Notes under the pieces: model-generated | Told to the model about the DNA's origin: nothing | Seen by the model: only the letters and a program-made list of their open reading frames with translations | The model's database searches: none | Source: Gordius sp. MW1 | Lineage: Eukaryota > Nematomorpha > Gordioida > Gordea > Gordiidae | Reading direction: 5' to 3' | Assembly (NCBI GenBank): GCA_964036665.1 | Contig: OZ038526.1 | Span: 14,012,001 to 14,076,000 of the forward strand | DNA length: 64,000 bases | Made by a program: the position numbers and the translations under genes | Shown: positions 39,246 through 51,200 of the stretch, piece after piece | Layout of the letters: each line of letters begins with the position of its first letter | How positions within the stretch are numbered: the stretch's first letter is position 1

Positions 39246-39316
39246 GTCCCCTCCCTGAATTGAACCCCACACCTCCAGTTAACAAGCCGGCGATATAACC
39301 ACTATACCATGCCGGA
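39246..39316 (-). tRNA. Degenerate tRNA-like sequence (tRNA pseudogene or SINE head)
   Basis: The reverse complement is 71 nt. It has an A-box-like tggtatagtgg followed by ttatatc in the D-arm position, and a B-box-like ggttcaattc in the T-arm position, at tRNA spacing. Between them ccgg-cttgttaa-ctgg can form a 4-bp anticodon-like stem, with GTT at the anticodon position. The D-arm and T-loop resemble eukaryotic tRNA-Asp, but the acceptor ends and T-stem do not pair. I therefore read it as a tRNA-derived relic, such as a pol III SINE head or pseudogene, rather than a working tRNA. Confidence 0.5.
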
Positions 39317-39405
39317 TTTAAAATAGTAGAAGTTATTATGTTATTTATATAGATAATGAAATAATAAAATTCTGTTTTATGTTTAGAAAATCAATATATT
39401 TCGTC

Positions 39406-39495
39406 GGTCAGTAGCCAGCGGACGGTCAAAAAGTCATATTATCAATTGTATTAACAAAAACAAAATATTAATTTAATGTAAAAAAAAAAATTAAA
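39406..39495 (+). repeat. Second diverged copy of the ggtcagtagccagc repeat
   Basis: It matches 39150-39240 across ggtcagtagccagcggacgg, tcatattatca, tattaaca and atattaatttaa, with a few changes. It is 256 bp from the first copy. It lacks the ggccaatggtcat start, which is replaced by unrelated AT-rich sequence. Confidence 0.75.
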
Positions 39496-39632
39496 AAAAA
39501 AAGTTTTTTTTTAGTTTTGAAAAAGGGCTAAATTCTTAAACTACCAGCCCGATTCGCTCGAAACTTTACCCGTAGGTGCCCAGGGCGGCCGGTGGTAAAA
39601 TAACCTTTTCAGATTCTTAAAATACCTTTTCA
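39496..39632. other. Unassigned island sequence with a GC-richer core
   Basis: Homopolymer-rich DNA followed by a more mixed segment (ctaccagcccgattcgctcg, gtgcccagggcggccggtgg). I recognise no gene, and found no relation to other parts of the window. Confidence 0.5.
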
Positions 39633-39855
39633 TTTTAAAAATATCGGACATTTCCCTGCCACACGTGCGGTGTAATATCTATGACACGTAGAAAAATTTT
39701 ACTAATTATATAAACTTACGCGCGCCATCTAATATAGTACAATTCGTGTTTGAGTGTAATAGTAGATTCAATTTAATTAGAAATAACGGGCTATGATTAT
39801 ACCTTTGAAGGAGGTTTCGAATTTTGTGTTAGTTTCTATCGATATATTTTATCGT
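39633..39855 (+). repeat. 223-bp tandem duplication, copy 1
   Basis: It begins near ttttaaaaatatcggac and ends at tttatcgt. It contains ccacacgtgcggtg, acttacgcgcgccatcta and ataacgggctatgatt. It differs from the adjacent second copy at only about two positions, so the duplication is young. No open frame of useful length is present. Confidence 0.93.
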
Positions 39856-40078
39856 TTTTAAAAATATCGGACATTTCCCTGCCACACGTGCGGTGTAATA
39901 TCTATGACACGTAGAAAAATTTTACTAATTATATAAACTTACGCGCGCCATCTAATAAAGTACAATTCGTGTTTGAGTTTAATAGTAGATTCAATTTAAT
40001 TAGAAATAACGGGCTATGATTATACCTTTGAAGGAGGTTTCGAATTTTGTGTTAGTTTCTATCGATATATTTTATCGT
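39856..40078 (+). repeat. 223-bp tandem duplication, copy 2
   Basis: Head-to-tail copy at an exact 223-bp offset. The seen differences are tatagtac to taaagtac and gagtgtaat to gagtttaat. Confidence 0.93.
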
Positions 40079-40274
40079 AAATTAGAATCTAATACCTATA
40101 TTATTTTTTTAAATATTACTTTTTAGGTTTTCTATGAAATCACAATCTAATTAAATGACATATATTAACCCAATAAAAAAATATATAAGCATTTATAAGG
40201 TTAAAAATATATATTACATAGTTGGCTGTCTGTTAGACCATCTATAATAAATTTTTAGGTTATATATAAAATTT
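40079..40274. other. AT-rich spacer in the island
   Basis: AT-rich sequence with no recognisable gene, RNA or repeat relation to the rest of the window. Confidence 0.5.
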
Positions 40275-40940
40275 GGCCAATGGTCATTTTTTTTCATTGG
40301 TAAGCAGCCAGGACACGGTAAAAGTGGATATAAATTCATAAGTCAAAAAAAAACGAAAAAAAAAAATTTCGAATCACATTTTGGCCAATGGTCATTTTTT
40401 TCCATTGGTCAGCAGCCAGGACACAGTAAAAGTGGATATAAACTTATAATAGTCAAAAAAAAACGAAAAAAAAAAATTTCGAATCACATTTTGGCCAATG
40501 GTCATTTTTTTCCATTGGTCAGCAGCCAGGACACGTTAAAAGTGGATATAAATTCATAATAGTCAAAAAAAAACTAAAAAAAAATTTTCGAATCACATTT
40601 TGGCCAATGGTCATTTTTTTCTATTGGTCAGCAGCCAGGACACGGTAAAAGTGGATATAAATTCATAAGTCAAAAAAAAACGAAAAAAAAAATTTTCGAA
40701 TCACATTTTGGCCAATGGTCATTTTTTTCCATTGGTCAGCAGCCAACGGACGGCCAAAAAGTCATAATAGCAATGGTAGTAACAGGAACAATCATAATAG
40801 TCAAAAAAAAACGAAAAAATAAACTCGGATTCACATTTTGGCCAATGGTCATTTTTTCATTGGTCAGCAGCCAGCGGACGGCCAAAAAGTCTTATTATCA
40901 ATGATAGTAACAAGAACAATCATAAGAGTCAAAAAAAACT
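40275..40940 (+). repeat. Minisatellite of about 109 bp, six copies
   Basis: Copies start with ggccaatggtcat at 40275, 40383, 40493, 40602, 40710 and 40840, giving periods of 108, 110, 109, 108 and 130 bp. Each has a T-run, cattggtcagcagcc, then a variable middle and an A-rich tail. The first four share aggacacg and agtggatataaa; the last two carry agcggacggccaaaaagtc, as in the diverged copies near 39.1 and 39.4 kb. The array thus has two subtypes. Confidence 0.92.
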
Positions 40941-40965
40941 CCGGGATTCTAACCCCAAAACTAGT

Positions 40966-40980
40966 TAAATTGCATAGCAA
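40966..40980 (-). repeat. Internal partial copy of the island inverted repeat
   Basis: taaattgcatagcaa is reverse-complementary to the left 20-bp repeat over 15 bp and in direct orientation to the right copy. It is followed by AT-rich sequence (atatagatatac) and cgtagcaatta near 41022. It suggests an older internal end or a nested unit. Confidence 0.6.
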
Positions 40981-41061
40981 TTACCAAAATTTAAATATAG
41001 ATATACTTATGCATTAATTTAACGTAGCAATTAAAACCCGACCCCGCCCGAAAGCGAGGGA

Positions 41062-41117
41062 GATAGAGATGAGGGGTGGGGCACCTCTTGATAGAGATGA
41101 GGGGTGGGGCACCTCTT
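41062..41117 (+). repeat. 28-bp direct tandem repeat, two copies
   Basis: A 28-bp unit beginning gatagagatgagggg and ending gcacctctt occurs at 41062-41089 and 41090-41117 without a visible difference. It lies next to ccgcccgaaagcgagg. A minus-strand frame of 67 codons over this area is made of repeats and is not supported as a gene. Confidence 0.9.
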
Positions 41118-41180
41118 TCTCATGCATTAATTTAAAAAAGCGATAACCTAATATACCCAATGCAAATAGATAGGAGGGTA

Positions 41181-41225
41181 ACGGACAGACAACGGACAAC
41201 GGACAGACAACGGACAACGGACAAC
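41181..41225 (+). repeat. 18-bp tandem repeat, 2.5 copies
   Basis: acggacagacaacggaca occurs at 41181-41198 and 41199-41216, followed by half a unit to 41225. Within the unit cggaca recurs. It sits just inside the right-hand inverted repeat. Confidence 0.92.
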
Positions 41226-41234
41226 CAAAAACGA

Positions 41235-41254
41235 GCCCATAAATTGCATAGCAA
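41235..41254 (-). repeat. 20-bp inverted repeat, right copy
   Basis: gcccataaattgcatagcaa, the exact reverse complement of 38961-38980. It lies within a few bases of where satellite sequence resumes, so the right copy is truly terminal while the left one is about 104 bp internal. Confidence 0.85.
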
Positions 41255-41370
41255 TTAAAATTATTAACTTTAAATCACGATCGCATAGAGCTTGTTTCAC
41301 AAAAACTAGAGACACGCTTATAAAGCGATATTGAAACTATCTAAACGCAACACGAAAATCGTAATTTCCC

Positions 41371-44169
41371 TCAATCTAAAACTTCCCCTCGTGTAAAAAT
41401 TCTTATCGAGATTCTAACAAGGACATATTTACTGACTTTTAAAGATTTTTTAAGATTCCTTTCGAAAGAATATGAAAAATAATATTTTTTTCGACCTCAA
41501 AATTTTTTCAATTTATTCGTTTAACCATATCGCCCCCATGAAAGTTTTCGATATCAGAGGTGAATTCCGTAAAAAAAAAATTTTGATCAGTCATCAAAAA
41601 TTATTAACTTTAAATCACGATCGCATAGAGCTTGTTTCACAAAAACAATAGATCGCCTCAATGAAAGGTTTCGATATAAGAGGTGAATTTTGTAAAAAAA
41701 AAATTTGATCAGCCATCAAAAATTATTAACTTTAAATCACGATCGCATAGAATTTGTTTCACAAAAATTAGAGACACGCTTAGAAAGCGATATTGAAACA
41801 ATCTAAACGCAACTCGAAAATCGTAATTTCCCTCAATCTAAAACTTCCCCTCGTGCAAAAATTCTTATCGAGATTCTAACAAGGACATAATGCTAAGAAT
41901 ATTTACTGACTTTTAAAGATTTTTCAGATTCCTTTCGAAAGAATATGAAAAATAATATTTTTTTCGACCTCAAAATTTTTTCAATTTATTCGTTCAACCA
42001 TATCGCCCCCGTGAAAGGTTTCGATATAAGAGGTGAATTTTGTAAAAACAAAAAATTTTGATCAGTCATCAAAAATTATTAACTTTAAATCACGATCGCA
42101 TAGAGCTTGTTTCACAAAAATTAGAGACACGCTTAGAAAGCGATATTGAAACAATCTAAACGCAACTCGAAAATCGTAATTTCCCTCAATGTAAAACTTC
42201 CCCTCGTGCAAAAATTCTTATCGAGATTCTAACAAGGACATAATGCTTAGAATATTTACTGACTTTTAAAGATTTTTTCAGATTCCTTTCGAAAGAATAT
42301 GAAAAATAATATTTTTTTCGACCTCAAAATTTTTTCAATTCATTCCTTCAACCATATCGCCCCCATGAAAGTTTTCGATATAAGAGGTGAATTTTGTAAA
42401 AAAAAAAAAATTTGATCTGTCGTCAAAAATTATTAACTTTAAATCACGATCGCATAGAGCTTGTTTCACAAAAACTAGAGACACGCTTATAAAGCGATAT
42501 TGAAACTATCTAAACGCAACACGAAAATCGTAATTTCCCTCAAACTAGAACTTCCCCTCGTGTACAAATTCTTATCGAGATTCTAACAAGGACATATTTA
42601 CTGACTTTTAAAGATTTTTTAAGATTCCTTTCGAAAGAATATGAAAAATAATATTTTTTTCGACCTCAAAATTTTTTCAATTCATTCGTTCAACCATACG
42701 CCCCCATGAAAGTTTTCGATATCAGAGGTGAATTCCGTAAAAAAAAATTTTTTGATCAGTCATCAAAAATTATTAACTTTAAATCACGATCGCATAAAGC
42801 TTGTTTCACAAAAACTAGAGACACGCTTAGAAAGCGATATTGAAACAATCTAAACGCAACTCGAAAATCTTAATTTCCCTCAATCTAAAACTTCCCCTCG
42901 TGCAAAAATTCTTATCGAGATTCTAACAAGGACATAATGCTAAAAATATTTACTGACTTTTAAAGATTTTTTCAGATTCCTTTCGAAAGAATATGAAAAA
43001 TAATATTTTTTTCGACCTCAAAATTTTTTCAATTTATTCTTTCAACCATATCGCCCCCATGAAAGTTTTCGATATCAGAGGTGAATTCCGTAAAAAAAAA
43101 ATTTTGATCAGTCATCAAAAATTATTAACTTTAAATCACGATCGCATAGAGCTTGTTTCACAAAAACAATAGATCGCCCCCATGAAAGGTTTCGATATAA
43201 GAGGTGAATTTTGTAAAAAAAAAAAAATTTGATCAGTCATCAAAAATTATTAACTTTAAATCACGATCGCATAGAGCTTGTTTCACAAAAATTAGAGACA
43301 CGCTTAGAAAGCGATATTGAAACAATCTAAACGCAACTCGAAAATCGTAATTTCCCTCAATGTAAAACTTCCCCTCGTGCAAAAATTCTTATCGAGATTC
43401 TAACAAGGACATAATGCTTAGAATATTTACTGACTTTTAAAGATTTTTTCAGATTACTTTCGAAAGAATATGAAAATAATTTTTTTTTCGACCTCAAAAT
43501 TTTTTCAATTCATTCCTTCAACCATATCGCCCCCATGAAAGTTTTCGATATAAGAGGTGAATTTTGTAAAAAAAAAAAATTTGATCTGTCGTCAAAAATT
43601 ATTAACTTTAAATCACGATCGCATAGAGCTTGTTTCACAAAAACTAGAGACACGCTTATAAAGCGATATTGAAACTATCTAAACGCAACACGAAAATCGT
43701 AATTTCCCTCAATCTAAAACTTCCCCTCGTGTAAAAATTCTTATCGAGATTCTAACAAGGACATATTTACTGAATTTTAAAGATTTTTTAAGATTCCTTT
43801 CGAAAGAATATGAAAAATAATATTTTTTTCGACCTCAAAATTTTTTCAATTTATTCGTTTAACCATATCGCCCCCATGAAAGTTTTCGATATCAGAGGTG
43901 AATTCCGTAAAAAAAAAATTTTGATCAGTCATCAAAAATTATTAACTTTAAATCACGATCGCATAGAGCTTGTTTCACAAAAACAATAGATCGCCCCCAT
44001 GAAAGGTTTCGATATAAGAGGTGAATTTTGTAAAAAAAAAAATTTTGATCAGCCATCAAAAATTATTAACTTTAAATCACGATCGCATAGAGCTTGTTTC
44101 ACAAAAATTAGAGACACGCTTAGAAAGCGATATTGAAACAATCTAAACGCAACTCTAAAATTTTATCTC
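41371..44169 (+). repeat. 2799-bp tandem duplication, copy 1
   Basis: Rare variants recur exactly 2799 bp later: gatcgcctcaatg (41651 and 44450), tgtaaaaacaaaa (41041+1000 and 44840), and agattactttcg followed by tgaaaataat (43451 and 46250). The start is placed at tcaatctaaaacttcccctc, where upstream sequences part. Copies look nearly identical. Confidence 0.9.
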
Positions 44170-46968
44170 TCAATCTAAAACTTCCCCTCGTGTAAAAATT
44201 CTTATCGAGATTCTAACAAGGACATATTTACTGACTTTTAAAGATTTTTTAAGATTCCTTTCGAAAGAATATGAAAAATAATATTTTTTTCGACCTCAAA
44301 ATTTTTTCAATTTATTCGTTTAACCATATCGCCCCCATGAAAGTTTTCGATATCAGAGGTGAATTCCGTAAAAAAAAAATTTTGATCAGTCATCAAAAAT
44401 TATTAACTTTAAATCACGATCGCATAGAGCTTGTTTCACAAAAACAATAGATCGCCTCAATGAAAGGTTTCGATATAAGAGGTGAATTTTGTAAAAAAAA
44501 AATTTGATCAGCCATCAAAAATTATTAACTTTAAATCACGATCGCATAGAATTTGTTTCACAAAAATTAGAGACACGCTTAGAAAGCGATATTGAAACAA
44601 TCTAAACGCAACTCGAAAATCGTAATTTCCCTCAATCTAAAACTTCCCCTCGTGCAAAAATTCTTATCGAGATTCTAACAAGGACATAATGCTAAGAATA
44701 TTTACTGACTTTTAAAGATTTTTCAGATTCCTTTCGAAAGAATATGAAAAATAATATTTTTTTCGACCTCAAAATTTTTTCAATTTATTCGTTCAACCAT
44801 ATCGCCCCCGTGAAAGGTTTCGATATAAGAGGTGAATTTTGTAAAAACAAAAAATTTTGATCAGTCATCAAAAATTATTAACTTTAAATCACGATCGCAT
44901 AGAGCTTGTTTCACAAAAATTAGAGACACGCTTAGAAAGCGATATTGAAACAATCTAAACGCAACTCGAAAATCGTAATTTCCCTCAATGTAAAACTTCC
45001 CCTCGTGCAAAAATTCTTATCGAGATTCTAACAAGGACATAATGCTTAGAATATTTACTGACTTTTAAAGATTTTTTCAGATTCCTTTCGAAAGAATATG
45101 AAAAATAATATTTTTTTCGACCTCAAAATTTTTTCAATTCATTCCTTCAACCATATCGCCCCCATGAAAGTTTTCGATATAAGAGGTGAATTTTGTAAAA
45201 AAAAAAAAATTTGATCTGTCGTCAAAAATTATTAACTTTAAATCACGATCGCATAGAGCTTGTTTCACAAAAACTAGAGACACGCTTATAAAGCGATATT
45301 GAAACTATCTAAACGCAACACGAAAATCGTAATTTCCCTCAAACTAGAACTTCCCCTCGTGTACAAATTCTTATCGAGATTCTAACAAGGACATATTTAC
45401 TGACTTTTAAAGATTTTTTAAGATTCCTTTCGAAAGAATATGAAAAATAATATTTTTTTCGACCTCAAAATTTTTTCAATTCATTCGTTCAACCATACGC
45501 CCCCATGAAAGTTTTCGATATCAGAGGTGAATTCCGTAAAAAAAAATTTTTTGATCAGTCATCAAAAATTATTAACTTTAAATCACGATCGCATAAAGCT
45601 TGTTTCACAAAAACTAGAGACACGCTTAGAAAGCGATATTGAAACAATCTAAACGCAACTCGAAAATCTTAATTTCCCTCAATCTAAAACTTCCCCTCGT
45701 GCAAAAATTCTTATCGAGATTCTAACAAGGACATAATGCTAAAAATATTTACTGACTTTTAAAGATTTTTTCAGATTCCTTTCGAAAGAATATGAAAAAT
45801 AATATTTTTTTCGACCTCAAAATTTTTTCAATTTATTCTTTCAACCATATCGCCCCCATGAAAGTTTTCGATATCAGAGGTGAATTCCGTAAAAAAAAAA
45901 TTTTGATCAGTCATCAAAAATTATTAACTTTAAATCACGATCGCATAGAGCTTGTTTCACAAAAACAATAGATCGCCCCCATGAAAGGTTTCGATATAAG
46001 AGGTGAATTTTGTAAAAAAAAAAAAATTTGATCAGTCATCAAAAATTATTAACTTTAAATCACGATCGCATAGAGCTTGTTTCACAAAAATTAGAGACAC
46101 GCTTAGAAAGCGATATTGAAACAATCTAAACGCAACTCGAAAATCGTAATTTCCCTCAATGTAAAACTTCCCCTCGTGCAAAAATTCTTATCGAGATTCT
46201 AACAAGGACATAATGCTTAGAATATTTACTGACTTTTAAAGATTTTTTCAGATTACTTTCGAAAGAATATGAAAATAATTTTTTTTTCGACCTCAAAATT
46301 TTTTCAATTCATTCCTTCAACCATATCGCCCCCATGAAAGTTTTCGATATAAGAGGTGAATTTTGTAAAAAAAAAAAATTTGATCTGTCGTCAAAAATTA
46401 TTAACTTTAAATCACGATCGCATAGAGCTTGTTTCACAAAAACTAGAGACACGCTTATAAAGCGATATTGAAACTATCTAAACGCAACACGAAAATCGTA
46501 ATTTCCCTCAATCTAAAACTTCCCCTCGTGTAAAAATTCTTATCGAGATTCTAACAAGGACATATTTACTGAATTTTAAAGATTTTTTAAGATTCCTTTC
46601 GAAAGAATATGAAAAATAATATTTTTTTCGACCTCAAAATTTTTTCAATTTATTCGTTTAACCATATCGCCCCCATGAAAGTTTTCGATATCAGAGGTGA
46701 ATTCCGTAAAAAAAAAATTTTGATCAGTCATCAAAAATTATTAACTTTAAATCACGATCGCATAGAGCTTGTTTCACAAAAACAATAGATCGCCCCCATG
46801 AAAGGTTTCGATATAAGAGGTGAATTTTGTAAAAAAAAAAATTTTGATCAGCCATCAAAAATTATTAACTTTAAATCACGATCGCATAGAGCTTGTTTCA
46901 CAAAAATTAGAGACACGCTTAGAAAGCGATATTGAAACAATCTAAACGCAACTCTAAAATTTTATCTC
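44170..46968 (+). repeat. 2799-bp tandem duplication, copy 2
   Basis: Second copy, immediately head-to-tail. The join fuses a monomer with ctaaaattttatctctc to one with cgtgtaaaa and the shortened gacatatttactg. A third, partial copy runs from 46969 to about 47255 and ends before the gatcgcctca variant, which reads gatcgccccc there. Confidence 0.9.
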
Positions 46969-48250
46969 TCAATCTAAAACTTCCCCTCGTGTAAAAATTC
47001 TTATCGAGATTCTAACAAGGACATATTTACTGACTTTTAAAGATTTTTTAAGATTCCTTTCGAAAGAATATGAAAAATAATATTTTTTTCGACCTCAAAA
47101 TTTTTTCAATTTATTCGTTTAACCATATCGCCCCCATGAAAGTTTTCGATATCAGAGGTGAATTCCGTAAAAAAAAAATTTTGATCAGTCATCAAAAATT
47201 ATTAACTTTAAATCACGATCGCATAGAGCTTGTTTCACAAAAACAATAGATCGCCCCCATGAAAGGTTTCGATATAAGAGGTGAATTTTGTAAAAAAAAA
47301 AATTTGATCAGTCATCAAAAATTATTAACTTAAAATCACGATCGCATAGAGCTTGTTTCACTAAAATTAGAGACATGCTTAGAAAGCGATATTGAAACAA
47401 TCTAAACGCAACTCGAAAATCGTAATTTCCCTCAATCTAAAACTTCCCCTCGTGCAAAAATTCTTATCGAGATTCTAACAAGGACATAATGCTAAGAATA
47501 TTTACTGACTTTTAAAGATTTTTTCAAATTTCTTTCGAAAGAATATGAAAAATAATATTTTTTTCGACCTCAAAATTTTTTCAATTTATTCGTTCAACCA
47601 TATCGCCCCCATGAAAGTTCGATATCAGAGGTGAATTCCGTGAAAAAATTTTTTTTGATCAGTCATCAAAAATTATTAACTTAAAATCACGATCGCATAG
47701 AGCTTGTTTCACAAAAATTAGAGACACGCTTAGAAAGCGATATTGAAACAATCTAAACGCAACTCTAAAATTTTAATTTCTCTCAATCTAAAACTTCCCC
47801 TCGTGCAAAAATTCTTATCGAGATTCTAACAAGGACATAATGCTAAGAATATTTACTGACTTTTAAATATTTTTTCAGATTCCTTTCGAAAGAATATGAA
47901 AAATAATATTTTTTTCGACCTCAAAATTTTTTCAATTTATTCGTTCAACCATATCGCCCCCATGAAAGGTTTCGATATAAGAGGTGAATTTTGTAAAAAA
48001 AAAAATTTTGATCAGTCATCAAAAATTATTAACTTTAAATCACGATCGCATAAAGCTTGTTTCACAAAAACTAGAAACACGCTTAGAAAGCGATATTGAA
48101 ACAATCTAAACGCAACTCGAAAATCTTAATTTCCCTCAATCTAAAACTTCCCCTCGTGCAAAAATTCTTATCGAGATTCTAACAAGGACATAATGCTAAA
48201 AATATTTACTGACTTTTAAAGATTTTTTCAGATTCCTTTCGAAAGAATAT

Positions 48251-51200
48251 GAAGAATAATATTTTTTTCGACCTCAAAATTTTTTCAATTTATTCGTTCA
48301 ACCATATCGCCCCCATGAAAGTTTTCGATATCAGAGGTGAATTCCGTAAAAAAAAAAATTTGATCAGTCATCAAAAATTATTAACTTTAAATCACGATCG
48401 CATAGAGCTTGTTTCACAAAAACAATAGATCGCCCCCATGAAAGGTTTCGATATAAGAGGTGAATTTTGTAAAAAAAAAAAATTTGATCAGTCATCAAAA
48501 ATTATTAACTTTAAATCACGATCGCATAGAGCTTGTTTCACAAAAATTAGAGACACGCTTAGAAAGCGATATTGAAACAATCTAAACGCAACTCGAAAAT
48601 CGTAATTTCCCTCAATGTAAAACTTCCCCTCGTGCAAAAATTCTTATCGAGATTCTAACAAGGACATAATGCTTAGAATATTTACTGACTTTTAAAGATT
48701 TTTTCAGATTCCTTTCGAAAGAATATGAAAAATAATTTTTTTTTCGACCTCAAAATTTTTTCAATTCATTCCTTCAACCATATCGCCCCCATGAAAGTTT
48801 TCGATATAAGAGGTGAATTTTGTAAAAAAAAAAAAATTTGATCTGTCGTCAAAAATTATTAACTTTAAATCACGATCGCATAGAGCTTGTTTCACAAAAA
48901 CTAGAGACACGCTTATAAAGCGATATTGAAACTATCTAAACGCAACACGAAAATCGTAATTTCCCTCAATCTAAAACTTCCCCTCGTGTAAAAATTCTTA
49001 TCGAGATTCTAACAAGGACATATTTACTGACTTTTAAAGATTTTTTAAGATTCCTTTCGAAAGAATATGAAAAATAATATTTTTTTCGACCTCAAAATTT
49101 TTTCAATTTATTCGTTTAACCATATCGCCCCCGTGAAAGTTTTCGATATCAGAGGTGAATTCCGTAAAAAAAAAAATTTGATCAGTCATCAAAAATTATT
49201 AACTTTAAATCACGATAGATCGCCCCCATGAAAGGTTTCGATATAAGAGGTGAATTTTGTAAAAAAAAAATTTGATCAGTCATCAAAAATTATTAACTTA
49301 AAATCACGATCGCATAGAGCTTGTTTCACTAAAATTAGAGACACGCTTAGAAAGCGATATTGAAACAATCTAAACGCAACTCGAAAATCGTAATTTCCCT
49401 CAATCTAAAACTTCCCCTCGTGCAAAAATTCTTATCGAGATTCTAACAAGGACATAATGCTAAGAATATTTACTGACTTTTAAAGATTTTTTCAAATTTC
49501 TTTCGAAAGAATATGAAAAATAATATTTTTTTCGACCTCAAAATTTTTTCAATTTATTCGTTCAACCATATCGCCCCCATGAAAGTTTTCGATATCAGAG
49601 GTGAATTCCGTAAAAAAATTTTTTTTGATCAGTCATCAAAAATTATTAACTTAAAATCACGATCGCATAGAGCTTGTTTCACAAAAATTAGAGACACGCT
49701 TAGAAAGCGATATTGAAACAATCTAAACGCAACTCTAAAATTTTAATTTCTCTCAATCTAAAACTTCCCCTCGTGCAAAAATTCTTATCGAGATTCTAAC
49801 AAGGACATAATGCTAAGAATATTTACTGAATTTTAAATATTTTTTCAGATTCCTTTCGAAAGAATATGAAAAATAATATTTTTTTCGACCTCAAAATTTT
49901 TTCAATTTATTCGTTCAACCATATCGCCCCCATGAAAGGTTTCGATATAAGAGGTGAATTTTGTAAAAAAAAAAATTTTGATCAGTCATCAAAAATTATT
50001 AACTTTAAATCACGATCGCATAAAGCTTGTTTCACAAAAACTAGAGACACGCTTAGAAAGCGATATTGAAACAATCTAAACGCAACTCGAAAATCTTAAT
50101 TTCCCTCAATCTAAAACTTCCCCTCGTGCAAAAATTCTTATCGAGATTCTAACAAGGACATAATGCTAAAAATATTTACTGACTTTTAAAGATTTTTTCA
50201 GATTCCTTTCGAAAGAATATGAAGAATATTATTTTTTTCGACCTCAAAATTTTTTCAATTTATTCGTTCAACCATATCGCCCCCATGAAAGTTTTCGATA
50301 TCAGAGGTGAATTCCGTAAAAAAAAAATTTTGATCAGTCATCAAAAATTATTAACTTTAAATCACGATCGCATAGAGCTTGTTTCACAAAAACAATAGAT
50401 CGCCCCCATGAAAGGTTTCGATATAAGAGGTGAATTTTGTAAAAAAAAAAAATTTGATCAGTCATCAAAAATTATTAACTTTAAATCACGATCGCATAGA
50501 GCTTGTTTCACAAAAATTAGAGACACGCTTAGAAAGCGATATTGAAACAATCTAAACGCAACTCGAAAATCGTAATTTCCCTCAATGTAAAACTTCCCCT
50601 CGTGCAAAAATTCTTATCGAGATTCTAACAAGGACATAATGCTTAGAATATTTACTGACTTTTAAAGATTTTTTCAGATTCCTTTCGAAAGAATATGAAA
50701 AATAATTTTTTTTTCGACCTCAAAATTTTTTCAATCATTCCTTCAACCATATCGCCCCCATGAAAGTTTTCGATATAAGAGGTGAATTTTGTAAAAAAAA
50801 AAAAATTTGATCTGTCGTCAAAAATTATTAACTTTAAATCACGATCGCATAGAGCTTGTTTCACAAAAACTAGAGACACGCTTATAAAGCGATATTGAAA
50901 CTATCTAAACGCAACACGAAAATCGTAATTTCCCTCAATCTAAAACTTCCCCTCGTGTAAAAATTCTTATCGAGATTCTAACAAGGACATATTTACTGAC
51001 TTTTAAAGATTTTTTAAGATTCCTTTCGAAAGAATATGAAAAATAATATTTTTTTCGACCTCAAAATTTTTTCAATTTATTCGTTTAACCATATCGCCCC
51101 CATGAAAGTTTTCGATATCAGAGGTGAATTCCGTAAAAAAAAAATTTTGATCAGTCATCAAAAATTATTAACTTTAAATCACGATCGCATAGAGCTTGTT

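Larger units (their letters stand above)
38857..41257. mobile_element. Non-satellite island inserted in one satellite monomer
   Basis: About 2.4 kb unlike the satellite. The left flank ends at gatctgtcgtcaaa and the right flank resumes at aattattaactttaaatc. In uninterrupted paralogues (for example 48841) these are contiguous as gtcaaaaattattaac. The downstream variants cttataaagcg and aaactatc belong to the same monomer subtype as the left flank, so both flanks are halves of one monomer. There may be 2 extra A bases, at most a 2-bp target duplication. A 20-bp inverted repeat lies near both ends (38961-38980 and 41235-41254). No transposase or reverse transcriptase frame is visible. It could be a non-autonomous transposon, or a composite repeat moved by recombination. 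Confidence 0.75.

Noticed and set aside
39246-39316. A functional tRNA-Asn gene (GTT)
   Set aside because: The box motifs and anticodon position fit, but the acceptor ends and T-stem do not pair, so it is listed only as a relic.
41014-41217. A minus-strand 67-codon frame in the island
   Set aside because: It is translated from the 18-bp and 28-bp tandem repeats (repeated SVVCPL-type peptides), with no recognisable domain.
38857-41257. The island as a Helitron
   Set aside because: A hairpin is near one end, but no TC start, CTRR end or A/T insertion pattern could be read in either orientation.
50652-50879. A minus-strand 75-codon frame
   Set aside because: It lies wholly in satellite monomers and is opened only by local subtype changes.
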